Positions 1 through 10,222 of a DNA stretch of 64,000 nt are shown one piece after another. The first letter of the stretch is position 1. Every line of letters starts with the position of its first letter. Origin of the DNA: Cristatella mucedo (lineage: Eukaryota > Bryozoa > Phylactolaemata > Cristatellidae). Under the pieces are notes generated by a model. It was not told the origin of the DNA and ran no database searches. It saw nothing but the letters and a program-made list of their open reading frames with translations. Where the stretch lies: contig WPIO01000053.1 in assembly GCA_009760855.2 (NCBI GenBank), forward strand, positions 1-64,000, given 5' to 3'. A program made the position numbers and the translations under genes.

Positions 1-218
1 GAACTAAAACAACTAACTTGCCAACCTAGCAATAGACAAAGGTATATGTGAACAATTAACGAAGAACGTGAGTACAGAACTGTACAGTCATCCCTAGATG
101 GGCGCTAGGGGCCGCTGCTGCTTTAGTGCACCACACCACAACCACCTATTGTGGCTCAGCTAGCGGCTCGGCCGCACTACTGAAGCGTTTCTTGTATTGG
201 AAGGCGTGGCTGCTAGCT

Positions 219-1100
219 TCAGCTGCGGACCAATAAGGCCAGCATCCAAGCGTCTGATGGGCGGAGCTGATGAGCAGCCGCCATGGCCTGGTCGAGGAAG
301 GCACTGGCAGAATTCTTGGACTGCAGGAAGCGTGTCCGCGATGTGCATTGTCCCACGTGCGTGACGTTGCCAATTTTCCTGGCACAAATTCCCGTAACGA
401 AGACGTCTTCCATTCGATCGAAGGGCTCCGACTGTGAGGCGTCGAACCATTCTGGCACGATATTAATCGACGTCGCCTAGATCGGACCGCTAACGTAAGG
501 CGGGTATGTGAAACCGTAGGGCTTCAAGTAATACGGATTCGCCCACTTGCGAGCCGGCCTGTTAGTTACCGGATGGCTAGCTTTGAGTAGATTGCCGATT
601 ATCACTCGTTTAAGATTTGCATAGCGGAGAATTATCGCTTCCAAATGCGATAGCGAAACGAACACGTTGTCGTCCACCTTAGTCAGACGATTCACTCTCC
701 GACAGAAAGTTGTAGCCCATTTCAGCATCGCCACTGATTTCAGTGTGAAAAGGTCGAAAGAGTCGGCGACGTTGGCGACCAGCACGTCGCCGAATCGCAG
801 AGCCTCGGCTCTGACGGCTTGATTGGTGTGGCTGTCCGCAGCCACGCCGACGAGAAAGACGACGGCCATGCTTAGCTGTGACCCCTCGCTGGCCCACGTT
901 CGTCGGATGGCGTCGCGGCTGGCGCAGTTGACAGAAGAGCTGACGACTACGAGAACGGCCTGCAGAGGGCGCTCGCGTGCATCGCATGGGTTTGAGTCCA
1001 AGCAGCTGAATCTGTAGTAGCTGAGATGGGTGCTTTCGTAGACGAGCAGCCCGGCGGCGGAGCGAGTGTCCGGGCTACCCTGGTTCGGCAACCGCGACAC
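219..1100 (-). pseudogene. Beta-1,3-galactosyltransferase-like (GT31), interrupted by one in-frame TAG
   Basis: Family 31 enzymes are Golgi type II membrane proteins that add galactose or GlcNAc in beta-1,3 linkage from UDP-sugars. Seen here: an RDAIRRTW motif near residue 63, a strand reading VVFLVGVAADS, the metal-binding region KVDDNVFVSL in the place of the family's DxD, a YPPYVSGP segment, and, after a TAG at 477-479, the family hallmark EDVFVTGICA in the same frame. Reading through the stop gives about 293 residues without an indel, so a single nonsense change separates two collinear halves. The ATG at 1100 leaves no membrane anchor; the same frame upstream has stops around 1118 and 1158, so a 5' exon or decay is possible. 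Single-exon structure is common in this family. Family call is confident; whether it is a dead gene, an allele or an assembly error is not. Confidence 0.75.
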
Positions 1101-1796
1101 TCTTCCGCAACTCTGCGTTTACTCGCCGATGATGTCGTTGTTGCTAGTCGGGTGTCGTTAGATGTCGCCGTGGATTCGGATGTCGTTGGATCGCTTGCAG
1201 CCAGAGAGCACGGGCACCAGCGACGGTTCGACAATGCTCAGAGAGCAGCATACATAGCCCCGCCCCCGGTTATGGCAGCTATCGCGAGAGGCAGTACAAG
1301 TGCAAGCATTAGAGCGTGGCTGGCCCAACACACACCTTTCGCCCCAGAAAGAATTCTGCCGGGTGCAGCCATGGGTAGCGAGATAGTGAGTGCGGCTGGC
1401 TAGGCGCTGCCAACATGGCCCAGGTCGCAAGCAGGCCATAGGCACATTCACACCACGACGGGCTCTGCCGCTCTGTCGCATGCTGAACACTTACGACATT
1501 TCTGAATCGGCGATCGCAGCAAAGACGTCGGTGTCAGATGCATCGAAATAATCAACTACAATGGCGCTCGCGCACAGAGCCACCAGTCTGCTAGCAGGTC
1601 ATGCTGGAGGCACACGCCCGAGACTATACCAGCCCACACGGTCACAGAGGCATTCAGTGCCTGTCAACATCGCTCGACTCTCTGGGCCAGTCGATAATAA
1701 TGACGTAACTTGCTGGTTTTATTGTCCCCAGAGGCTCCCTGAGGGCATTCGGTTGCATACCGAGATTGTCACCAGCGTGCTGTATCCGGGTCTGCA
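1101..1796. other. No gene seen upstream of the GT31 gene
   Basis: Open frames here are short and overlap on both strands. None shows a recognisable domain, and no convincing promoter was found. Confidence 0.4.
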
Positions 1797-2056
1797 TCCT
1801 CTGAATCCGCTGCTGTATCCGCTGCTGCATCTGGTCCTGCATCTGGTGCTGCATCCGGTGCTGCATCCGGTGCTGCATCCGGTGCTGCATCCGGTGCTGC
1901 ATCCGGTGCTGCATCCGGTGCTGCATCCGGTGCTGCATCCTCTGAATCCGCTGCTGTATCCGCTGCTGTATCCGCTGCTGTATCCGCTGCTGTATCCGCT
2001 GCTGCATCTGGTCCTGCATTTGGTGCTGCATCCGGTGCTGCATCCGGTGCTGCATC
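1797..2056. repeat. 12-bp minisatellite
   Basis: Tandem 12-bp units of the type CTGCATCCGGTG alternate with CTGTATCCGCTG variants, in two similar blocks each led by a CCTCTGAATCCG unit. Because 12 is divisible by 3, several frames stay open (the minus strand reads DAAP repeats), which is a by-product of the period and not evidence of a gene. Confidence 0.9.
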
Positions 2057-3639
2057 CCGTAAGGATACCGACCCATATACATAAATACAGGTCATCAAAT
2101 GCCCTAGAGCTCGTTTTCCGCAATCGTAAAAATGTGTAGCTATACTCATAGTCTAAAGCTTGGCAAATTATTGCAGCGATTTACTTGCAATGTTGAACTA
2201 GCATTTCAGATATCAAATATTGAAAAACATAGATTTCGGGAAAAGTAGACATCAGAAAACGTAGAGAGCCAGATAAGTCCAAGGTTCCGAGACTCAGCCG
2301 GATGGCCTCTCCTACCTCAGCCCCGCCGTTCGCTGCATTACAGGTCAGCCGAATAGCGACACACTTGCTGAAACCAACTGGGGTACAAACGTTGTGAACG
2401 CACGCATGACCCGCAGATTTTGCTGCACCTTCTTCGGCCGCGTCCTTATCAGCCGACCGCTTCGACGAACCCCACCACCGCATCCATCAGCCGACCGCTC
2501 CGAGAACGACGGTGCATCCGACACCTGGCCCTCCGCGATCCCACCGATCCGCGAACTCGCGCGCTTCGACGTTGTCCTGTGTGCATTTCACGACGTGGGC
2601 GGTTGCTGGTCGCTCCCCCGGCCGGCTGCATCCCATCGGCCCGATCCGCTGCATCCCATCGGCCCGATCCGCTGATACTTTGACACTTTTGTCACTTTGG
2701 CAGTTGACTCAAATTTGCTGAGCGTCAAGACGAGAGCGAGGCCATGCTTGAACTTACGCTCGACCGATCGCCCAGCTGCGAGCTCTTCCAGCACCGTGCG
2801 ACGCTGCCGTTACAAATCGCGCCCAAGGCGGCACTTACTTGTAGGTGCAGCACGGATGCCTGCACATTCGGTCGCGAATTCCTGTTCAACTATCTTTCTT
2901 GGAGTGCAGCTAGTTTCATGTTTGTTTGATCTTGGAGAAAAGTTTTGGCGAAAAGTTAAAGATTTCAATCTTACAAAAGAATACCAAGACGACGAAATCT
3001 TCGGGTGCCCGTCAACAAGATCTGATCTGCTTCGCTCCTGTAGCGGATGTTCCTGCTTACGAGCTGGCCGATGTTTGGCGTCCTTTAATGGCGAAACGTA
3101 TCGACTACTAGAAAGACATACCTTGCATATTGGCAAAACGCTAAGAGGTCGACGGACAAATCCAAGATTTAATTCGCTGCTGCAGAATTATTTGGGTCCA
3201 CGAACAACTGCGAAATAGCTGATGATTCCACAATATCCGTCAGAGCACCTCGGTTTTGAATACAAATTATGCAGAATGTTGGGGCGAGTTTTCTCGCCAA
3301 ATAGCATGCAGTTGCTCGTGGGCATTATTGTGCTATGGCCGGCGTCAGCCAGCATATTTACATATTCAATCGGCGATGCAACCGCCATTTCCGAAAACCA
3401 TTTCGCGAAATTGCGGTTTTGATTAGAAATTACAAGTAAACTATAATTATAATTATAAGCTCCGTGCGACGCTGCCGTTACTAATGGCGCCTAAGGCCGG
3501 GCTTACGTGTAGGCGCATCATGGATGTGCACACATTTGGACGCGCGTCAGCTGACAAGTGCTGCATAGTTGCCGAGGGCTCTTAACTCTATCGTTTTACT
3601 AATCTCATTTCTTGTGACTGTATTGGTGAAGACTAAACC
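2057..3639. other. Intergenic; one 23-bp tandem duplication
   Basis: No gene is recognisable. A 23-bp unit beginning GCTGCATCCCATCGG is present twice head to tail at 2625-2670. The overlapping open frames at 2400-2700 reflect high GC only. Confidence 0.5.
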
Positions 3640-3916
3640 TGAACGATCGATTAGTGCATTAGCATGATTAAGTTACGTACCGATAGGAGTACTGAGTGTT
3701 TTAATGCTGAACCAGCAGCTACCTGCTCAGTAGAATTCCGGAATTCAAAGAACTCTCTGCTAAGCGTCTGCGAATTTTAAAGCCGTGTTGATCAAATTGA
3801 CAAACAGAATTGTATTTACCTCATGAAAATACGAATTCACACTCGTAGCAAAGATAAGTGGTTGGTCCGTCCTCGTAGCCTTCGCCTTTGGGTAGCGGCG
3901 AAACGCTGGTGATGTT

Positions 3917-4104
3917 GAGCCGTAATGGCAGACTGGGTAAGGCGGTTGCATTTCACGACCTCGGCCCCGAGGTCGTGGGTTCGAATCCTGCATCGGTGGG
4001 CGATCCTGTATAGCCGCTGCAAGCACTGGTGATAGCCGTCAAGGCTCTTCCGTTGCAGTACAAAAGAGGCTGCTAAATCAGCGAGTATTTTATTTTTTAT
4101 TAAA
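3917..4104 (+). mobile_element. SINE-A (tRNA-derived)
   Basis: The element begins GAGCCGTAATGGCAGACT, has an A-box-like TGGC-AC-CT-GG stretch and a B box GGTTCGAATCC, and ends with a CAAAAGAGGCTG tail near AT-rich sequence. The inner palindrome ACGACCTCGG...CCGAGGTCGT is present. At least nine copies lie in the window, on both strands. Confidence 0.8.
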
Positions 4105-4176
4105 AGAACCTTTAACAGCTACACCTGATTTTTAGACAGGCTTCAATAATCACTCGAGATCAGCGGAAGCAACCAA

Positions 4177-4297
4177 TGATGTTACTCACGATTCAATCGC
4201 GTTGCCCTTTGCAGCAAGATGTAAAGCGACTCGAAAGAGATTGAGCTCTTTGAGGGCGCATTATTAAGTGCATTTTTATTATTATTTATAATATTGA
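4177..4297 (+). mobile_element. LINE 3' tail, severely 5'-truncated insertion
   Basis: The block carries the family's terminal sequence (GCAGCAAGATGTAAAGCG, an AGAGATTGAGCTCTTT hairpin and a TTATTATT tail). The paralogous segment at 7459-7470 lacks it and reads straight from CAACCAA into GGAGACTTTACC, so this is a filled site with its empty counterpart. Any target duplication is at most one or two bases. Confidence 0.85.
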
Positions 4298-4530
4298 AGG
4301 AGACTTTACCATTTTCTCATAATCTCTAAACATTATTAAATTTCCAGGTCCATCTTTACTACGTTTAGCTCTTGGCACTTTAATTCTTGCCTTTCCGCAA
4401 TGGTCCGACTTACAATCCGAAGTATGCTCACTTAATTTGCTTTGAGTGTAAAACCTTGATAAGCACCTTTTACAAAGCAGCCGAATCCCAACATATTTTT
4501 TCGTCCTAAAAAGACAGTTGAAACTAGTTA

Positions 4531-5010
4531 TTAAAGCAGTATGCGACTTGAAGGAGAGATCATGCTAGTCGCTGCTCGCCAACCTGCCTGTTTATCTAGC
4601 TTATTCGCGAGTAGTGGTGATGAGTCGTCCTTGGCGCCAAATGGTTTCCGACCCAAACAACCGTCTCGTACGCTGAGCGACCGAGATGGCCGTGATGGTC
4701 AAAAAACGGCTAAGCCTGAAAGAGCCGCGTGCAGCACACAGAGCACTGTCGCTTCACGGCGTCGTCATCACCCGCGGCCGAGCGTTCGACGCGAGGGTGG
4801 AAAGGGTTCTCCACGCACAGCGTATCCTTTAGATTGAGCGTTCTCAGCGGCGCTCCATGCCGCCTGGAAAAAAACGCTCGCGGTGGACCATCACTCGTGC
4901 TGAGGCGTCGCCTTGGCCGTGCGAGTGGCTCCTGGCGCTTTGGTTAAAGCGGCAAAGCTGACCTGCGCCTAGTGTGCAGCGGAGCGTGGGGAGAGCGTAC
5001 TGCTCAGAGC
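4531..5010. other. GC-rich intergenic stretch
   Basis: Open frames occur on the plus strand (4541-4837, 4729-4947), but they have no recognisable domain and the composition is simple and Arg/Ser-rich. No gene is called. Confidence 0.35.
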
Positions 5011-5230
5011 TGAGCTGAGAGCCTACAGTAAAGAGCGGATTGGAGAGCGTACTGTGAAGAGCTGAGCGAGAGCAAACAGCAGAGATGAGCGGAGAGCGTC
5101 AAGCACAGAGCCGAGTGCATAGCGTCTTGTACGCAGCCGAGTTGAGAGTTTACAGCACAGAGAAAAGTGGACTGCCGGCTGACTCGGCCCGTGAGGTCTG
5201 ACTTGAAGTGAGACTTGAGACAAAAACTGG
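5011..5230. repeat. Degenerate minisatellite related to the 26-bp array
   Basis: Irregular repeats around CAGAGCTGAGCTGAGAG and GAGAGCGTACTG run through this stretch, a decayed version of the array at 5518-5745. Confidence 0.6.
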
Positions 5231-5422
5231 CACGCGTGGACGAGTTAAGCAAATAATTAGATATGGTTATCGTTCTGTAATGGTACCGAAGAACGGGTCC
5301 CACGAATAACTGAGATACTCGGTGCTAAGGCGTCACCTTGGCCGGCGCAGTTGTCGCCTAGTCGTCGGTTTCGTTGGCCGTCCTAGCGGCCACTGACGAA
5401 TTGGTAAACCGGGCGGCAAACC

Positions 5423-5423
<1 letters not shown>

Positions 5424-5517
<94 letters not shown>
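5424..5517. repeat. (GA)n microsatellite
   Basis: Pure GA dinucleotide repeat, about 47 units, between GGCAAACCTA and the 26-bp minisatellite. It yields Ser-Leu frames on the minus strand that are not coding. Confidence 0.95.
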
Positions 5518-5521
<4 letters not shown>

Positions 5522-5745
5522 GGGCAGAGCGAAGCTAAGAGCATACAGTGCAGAGCTGAGGTGAGAGCCTGCACGGCAGAGCAAGGGAGATTGTACAGCC
5601 CAGAGCTGAGCAGAGAGTGTACATCGCGGAGCCGAACTGAGAGTGTACAGCTCAGAGCGGAGTCGAGACTGTACAGTCCAGAGGGGAGCTGAGAGTGTAC
5701 AGCACAGCTGAGGAGGGAGATTGTACGGCTCGGAGCTGATTGATC
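5518..5745. repeat. 26-bp minisatellite
   Basis: Consecutive 26-bp units of the form GTACAGCNCAGAGCNGAGNNGAGAGT are visible at 5640-5745 and less regularly before that. Confidence 0.75.
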
Positions 5746-5929
5746 GCCGTCGGCCGACTCTGTGAGTGAGGCCTGACTTTAGAGATGGCAGCCGATAGCC
5801 ACTGATGCTAGGCTTAGTAGCTAACGTGCCACCAGCTGTAGCTTTGCTCTGCTCAAAAAGGCATCGCCTTACTTGCTTGACTTCAATACGATGTCGCTGA
5901 AAGTAGGCACACTGGATTGTGGAGCAGAG

Positions 5930-6134
5930 CAGTGCACAAGTTTTAGCAAAGAGGCCGGCTTTCATCAAAGAGAGCACAGAAAGATGACAACTCTATAACA
6001 GACCTTCAAAATAATGCCAGGTAGGGTGGACTGATTTGACCCTGTACTTTTTCGGGGAGGAGAGCTGCCACTTTTTCAAACTTTGAAACTTGCGGCTCAT
6101 ATTATTAATAATAATAAAAATAATAACACAGTTG
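5930..6134. repeat. Segment shared with the upstream side of the RBCC gene
   Basis: GAGGCCGGCTTTCATC, CTCTATAACAGACC and the following TACTTTTTCGGGGAGGAGAG recur at 49535-49700; the first two also occur just upstream of the RBCC gene at 47720-47780. This marks old duplication of a gene-upstream region. Confidence 0.7.
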
Positions 6135-6900
6135 TATAGAACATCGTGAGGCAAATCGGAAGTAAGTTCCAGGCTTTGGTAGCATACGAACTAAAGGAAC
6201 GGTCTCCAAAGGGTTTGAGATTTGTACTATAGGTAAACGAGTAGACACCGAAAATCAGGTGGTATGATGCTAAGCCTGGTGGGGAAGTAGATTTGATAAG
6301 TAGCCTGGGGCCAAAGAATGAAGGGACCTAAAAATGAGTGACAAAACCTTGAAGTCGATGTGTTACTTGACTGGTAGCCAGTGCAATTCGACGAGAAGTC
6401 GTGTAATGTGGCAACTGTGGAGCCCACGAGAGACAATCCTAGTTGCAGAGTATTGCACGAGCTGAAAGTGCCTGATTCCACAGGCCGGTAGGTTAGTAAG
6501 CAGAGAGTTACATGAGTCAAGACGAGATGTCACAAACGCATGAAACAACTTAACAGAAATTCTAGCTGATTCAACAGCCTCTGTTATGTGGCGACAGAAT
6601 AGCCTTTAGAGCTATCACCACCGCTTGCAGCAGCGATAAAGGATCGCTCGTTGAAAGATTCGAGCCCATGACCTCGGGATTGAGGTTGTTTAAAGTAAGA
6701 GCCTTACCAAGTGTACCATCAAGGCTCACCAACTTAGATGTGGTATCCCAGTCTAATCAAGCCCGAATTTTAGCAATACGATGTCGCTGAAAGTAGGCAC
6801 ACTGGATTGTGGAGCTCATGTGGTTGTCTCACGAAAGGTCACTTAGGAACATGACAAATATAATTCCAATCGATTTCGTGCACATTCAATAGCACATATG
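6135..6900 (-). mobile_element. CR1/L2-type LINE fragment split by a SINE-A
   Basis: On the minus strand, pieces of the reverse transcriptase C-terminal region are recognisable in shifted frames (VTSRLDSCNSLLTNLPA). The fragment runs 6135-6558 and 6731-6900 and is interrupted by SINE-A. The same LINE-SINE arrangement recurs at 49735-50940. Confidence 0.75.
6559..6730 (-). mobile_element. SINE-A copy inside LINE
   Basis: Minus-strand copy running from CTAGCTGATTCAACAGCC to GGCTCACC. Its B-box region and inner palindrome are mutated (ACCTCGGGATTGAGGTTG), suggesting age. Confidence 0.7.
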
Positions 6901-6924
6901 CTAGCCGAGCCTTTTCGAGTATTG

Positions 6925-7745
6925 ATAGGAGTACTAAGTACTGATAGGAGTACTAAGTACTAAGTACTGATAGGAGTACTGAGTGTTTCAATGCTGAACC
7001 AGCAGCTACCTGCTCTGTCGAACTTTGGAATTCAAAGAACTCTCTGCTGAGCGTCTGCGAATTTTAAAGCCGCGTTGATCAAATAGACAAACAAAACTGT
7101 ATTTATCTCATGAAAATACGAAATCACACTCGTGGCGAAGATAAGTGGTTGGTTCGTCCTCGTAGCCTTCGCCTTTGAGTAGCGGCGAAACGCTGGCGAG
7201 GGTGAGCCGTAATGGCACACTAGGTAAGGCGGATGCATTTCGCGACCTCGACCCCGAGGTCGTGGGTTCGAATCCTGCATCGGTGGGCGATCCTTTATCG
7301 CCGCCGCTGCAAGCGCTGGTGATAGCCGCGATGGTTCTTCCGTTGCTTTTCAAAAGAGGCTGCTAAATGAGCCTCAGTATGTTTTGCATTAAAAGAGCCT
7401 TTAACAGCTACATCTGGGTTTTAGACTGGCTGCAATAAGCACTCAAAATCAGTGGAAGCAACCAAAGGAGACTTTACCATTTACTCATAATCTCTTAATC
7501 CAAGTAAATTTCCAGTTCCATCTTTACTGCATTTAGCTCTTGGCATTTTAATTGTTGCCTTTCCGCAATGGTCCGACTTACAATCCAAAGTATGCTCGAT
7601 TAATTTACTCTGAGTATAAAACCTTAATAAACACCCTTTAAAAAGCAGCCGAATCCCAACATACTTTATCGTTCTACAAAGAGAGTTAAATCTAGTTCTA
7701 CAAAGAGAGTTAAATCTAGTTAATCAAGCATTGTGCGACTTAGGG
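6925..7745. repeat. Paralogous segment, copy 2
   Basis: Direct copy of 3640-4530 about 3.3 kb away, without the LINE tail at the homologous point. It is preceded by three short tandem repeats of TGATAGGAGTACTAAGTAC at 6926-6985. Confidence 0.8.
7204..7393 (+). mobile_element. SINE-A copy
   Basis: Begins GAGCCGTAATGGCACACT, B box GGTTCGAATCC, palindrome CGACCTCGACCCCGAGGTCG intact, tail CAAAAGAGGCTGCTAAATG. Confidence 0.8.
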
Positions 7746-7822
7746 GATTCTAGGAGGTTTCGAACCAGTGTTTTAGCCCCCAGAAAGTTGGACCTGTTGA
7801 GAATGTTGGCGGTTCATCAAAT

Positions 7823-7945
7823 GAGCTGGTTTCGTCCAGCGGTTAAGGTGCTCGCCTCCCCTTCCGGCCAAAGTCTGGCTGAAGCGCCTGAATAGAGATT
7901 AAGTTCTTTTGGGGCGCTATGCAAATGAATTATATATATTTTTAT
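7823..7945 (+). mobile_element. SINE-B (tRNA head, LINE-like tail), internally deleted
   Basis: Head GAGCTGGTTTCGTCCAGCGG with an A-box-like GGTTAAGG; the B-box part is missing. The tail GCGCCTGAATAGAGATTAAG...GGGGCGCTATG is the hairpin shared with the LINE. Confidence 0.75.
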
Positions 7946-8139
7946 ATGCTGCTCTTTCTTTCTTTATTTTAATATGCTGCTCTTTCATTACAAATGAATT
8001 ATAGTTAGTTATAAATTAGATTATTTATGAATTAGATTTAATTATATTTGGAAATTACCAATAACGTTTAATCCAGACTGAGGCCTAACTTTGGAGACGG
8101 CCGCCGATAGCCACTGCCGCTAGGCTTCGTAGGAACGCC

Positions 8140-8336
<197 letters not shown>

Positions 8337-8469
8337 GAGCCCGACATATCAATCCACTGTATTCCACTGCAAGTCACAAATAGCTCGCTTTAGCTTTGCT
8401 CAGAAAGGCATCGCTTTACTTGCTTGACTTTGTCTGCACTAGATTAAACCTAGCCCAGCCAGACAACGC

Positions 8470-8775
8470 TGTCTTTGCAGGCTGAAGCAACCCGAAACCG
8501 GCTGTTGGCTGATAAGCAGGTGCGGTCAGCTAGCTGATTGGCTGCTAGCTCTCAGTCTTCGAGTGACATGCCGGCAGCTGCGTCTACTCGGACGTAACGT
8601 CTACGAACGCTGGCAGCTCGGTGCCACTGCAGCTGATCTCTGCCTGGCTGCAGCTGCTCGCTATCGTACGAGGAGACAAATAGTCTGAGTGGAACTCGTG
8701 GAATACCGTGGAGATTCTTGAATCGTGGATTATTTATTTATGGATTATTGATGCATCGCTTCGTTACAAGGTAAG
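8470..8775 (+). other. Possible 5' exon with splice donor, paralogous to 40140-40440
   Basis: The segment ends CGTTACAAG followed by GTAAGTAAATG, a near-perfect splice donor. The related segment at 40140-40440 ends CACTACAAG followed by GTAAGAGTAC. No coding content is apparent. Both lie just beyond the 3' end of the antisense propeller exon. Confidence 0.3.
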
Positions 8776-8854
8776 TAAATGCCTTCATTGGTTTCAGTCT
8801 GACAAAGTGACATGCAGTGCTGGCCCAGAGCAGCATATTGCAGACCTCCAGCTC

Positions 8855-9347
8855 TTAGCTACTAGCTGCTGCAAGGTACACTGTCACATTCCGCCGGTCC
8901 CAGCCCAGCACGGCTAGCACGGTCCTCTGTCCTCCGCCCAGTGACAGGTACCGAGGCCGCTGCAGTCTGTGGCAGCTGTAGGAGAGGACCAGCTGCTGCA
9001 GCAGGTCTCCAGTCTCAGCACAGAGCGCCCTCACACAGTTCCTGCTCCTGTCTCCCCACCCTAGCACAGCCAGGTACACGATGCCGCCTGCAGCACAGAC
9101 ATCCATTGCTTCCTCCTTGCTGCTCAGCTCGTGTCTCCATTGTCTGTCATATCGGCTGCTGCAGCTGTCCACTACGTGCAGCTCTCTGCCATCGTCCAGC
9201 TTCACCTTGCTGTAGCTCGCAGTGACCAGAGCAGCAGCAGTGAGAGCCACACTGCGTATGCCATACTCGTACTTGTTGCTGTGCAGCAGCTGCCCCGAGC
9301 TCAGCTGCAGCAGCTGCAGCCCTCGGCCTCGGTCACAGCCAGCAGGT
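8855..9347 (-). pseudogene. Beta-propeller exon fragment, cut by the provirus
   Basis: The minus-strand translation matches the C-terminal half of the propeller exon at 40533-41500: ALTAAALVTASYSKVKLDDG, then CAAGGIVYLAV, then LGGGQRTVLAVLG. Homology to the intact copy stops exactly at 9347 (AGCAGGT), where the provirus begins. The expected 5' continuation is not on the far side of the provirus. As a gene it is therefore a 3' remnant. Sequence divergence from the 41 kb copy is modest, suggesting a fairly recent duplication. Confidence 0.75.
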
Positions 9348-9472
9348 TGTTGTAAGAAAAGTACCCTTTTAGGACATTTCCTTTTTCAATCCTCTTCATG
9401 CTCGTTATCATTCGCATTTCGAAGTCTTGAAATGGAAAATGTCCCACAAGTTCACTTTTCTTCAATCATTAA
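9348..9472. repeat. Left terminal inverted repeat
   Basis: Starts TGTTGTAAGAAAAGTACCC and matches the reverse complement of 25863-25988 with about ten mismatches over some 125 bp. Within it, 9354-9381 and 9434-9462 are themselves imperfectly complementary, so each end can fold into a hairpin with a loop of about 52 nt. Confidence 0.92.
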
Positions 9473-9719
9473 AAATTACGTTTGAACTGAGATTCGATCT
9501 AGTGCTCTTAGGTTCTTAGGCAACCACGTAAATCATTGGTCCAATAAGTCAACTGGCTCGCTGAGTTATTCACATCTCACACTTGAAATTAGTCTCATTG
9601 CAGTCGAACTCCTCCCTTTTCTTACCTACCCCCTCCCCCTGTGAGCCGCAATACTTCCCTTACTTACCTTATACATACGCTTCCAAGTGTTGATTCATCT
9701 TGATATTATAAAATACTTG

Positions 9720-10109
9720 TCATGCAATTGGCAAACAGTTTATTAAATGACGAAAGCCCAAAACCCGAGTCGTGTCACCCTCTGGGCATCGACACGAACT
9801 CCCAAGAAAGATGCAGGATAGACGGTCGAACAAGTCACCATTTAGGCATCGACTTACACTAGGAGAGATTGACAAGGATAGTCGGTCGAACAAGTCACCC
9901 TCGGGGCATCGACTTGAACTAGTATTGACGAATAACGCAATTGACTCAGTAATGATTGATCTTATTTCACTTACCGAGTCAAGCATATTCGCCAACTCTA
10001 ACTTCTCCTCAGAGAAAATATCCATGTCTGGAATTTCAATAATATACTCGTTCACATCAAACGAGTCATCGCTATCATAATCGAACATAATCTCATCACA
10101 AGACGCCAT
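9720..10109 (-). CDS. Acidic protein with three internal repeats (unknown)
   Basis: This is an intact 129-residue frame, the first gene inside the left end. I do not recognise it. The N-terminal half is strongly acidic (DYDSDDSFDVNEYIIEIPD). The C-terminal half has three related units: SRCPEGDLFDRLS, SRCLNGDLFDRLS and CRCPEGDTTRVLG, mirrored in the DNA at about 9770-9920 as near-copies of GGTCGAACAAGTCACC. A GATATATC sequence lies about 35 bases before the start codon. The acidic part could suggest an interaction or regulatory role, but that is a guess. Being intact beside dead genes, it is worth noting. Confidence 0.5.
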   Translation of the reverse strand: MASCDEIMFDYDSDDSFDVNEYIIEIPDMDIFSEEKLELANMLDSVSEIRSIITESIALFVNTSSSRCPEGDLFDRLSLSISPSVSRCLNGDLFDRLSCIFLGSSCRCPEGDTTRVLGFRHLINCLPIA

Positions 10110-10222
10110 TTTAGAAAGAAAGATAACTCCTACTCACGCGATATATCAGGAATTCCAACGCAGTCTAAATTTATTACATGACGTAATACGATTAATAAAA
10201 CGATTTTTATTAATATAGGACA

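Larger units (their letters stand above)
3640..4530. repeat. Paralogous segment, copy 1 (with SINE-A and LINE tail)
   Basis: This segment matches 6925-7745 in the same orientation: shared start around GAACCAGCAGCTACCTGC, then a SINE-A copy, then a shared tail containing CCTTTCCGCAATGGTCCGAC. Copy 1 differs by an extra block at 4177-4297 that is a LINE 3' tail. Confidence 0.85.

Noticed and set aside
1561-2139. Plus-strand frame of 192 residues with Leu/His/Pro repeats
   Set aside because: Most of it is the 12-bp minisatellite, which is open in several frames on both strands.
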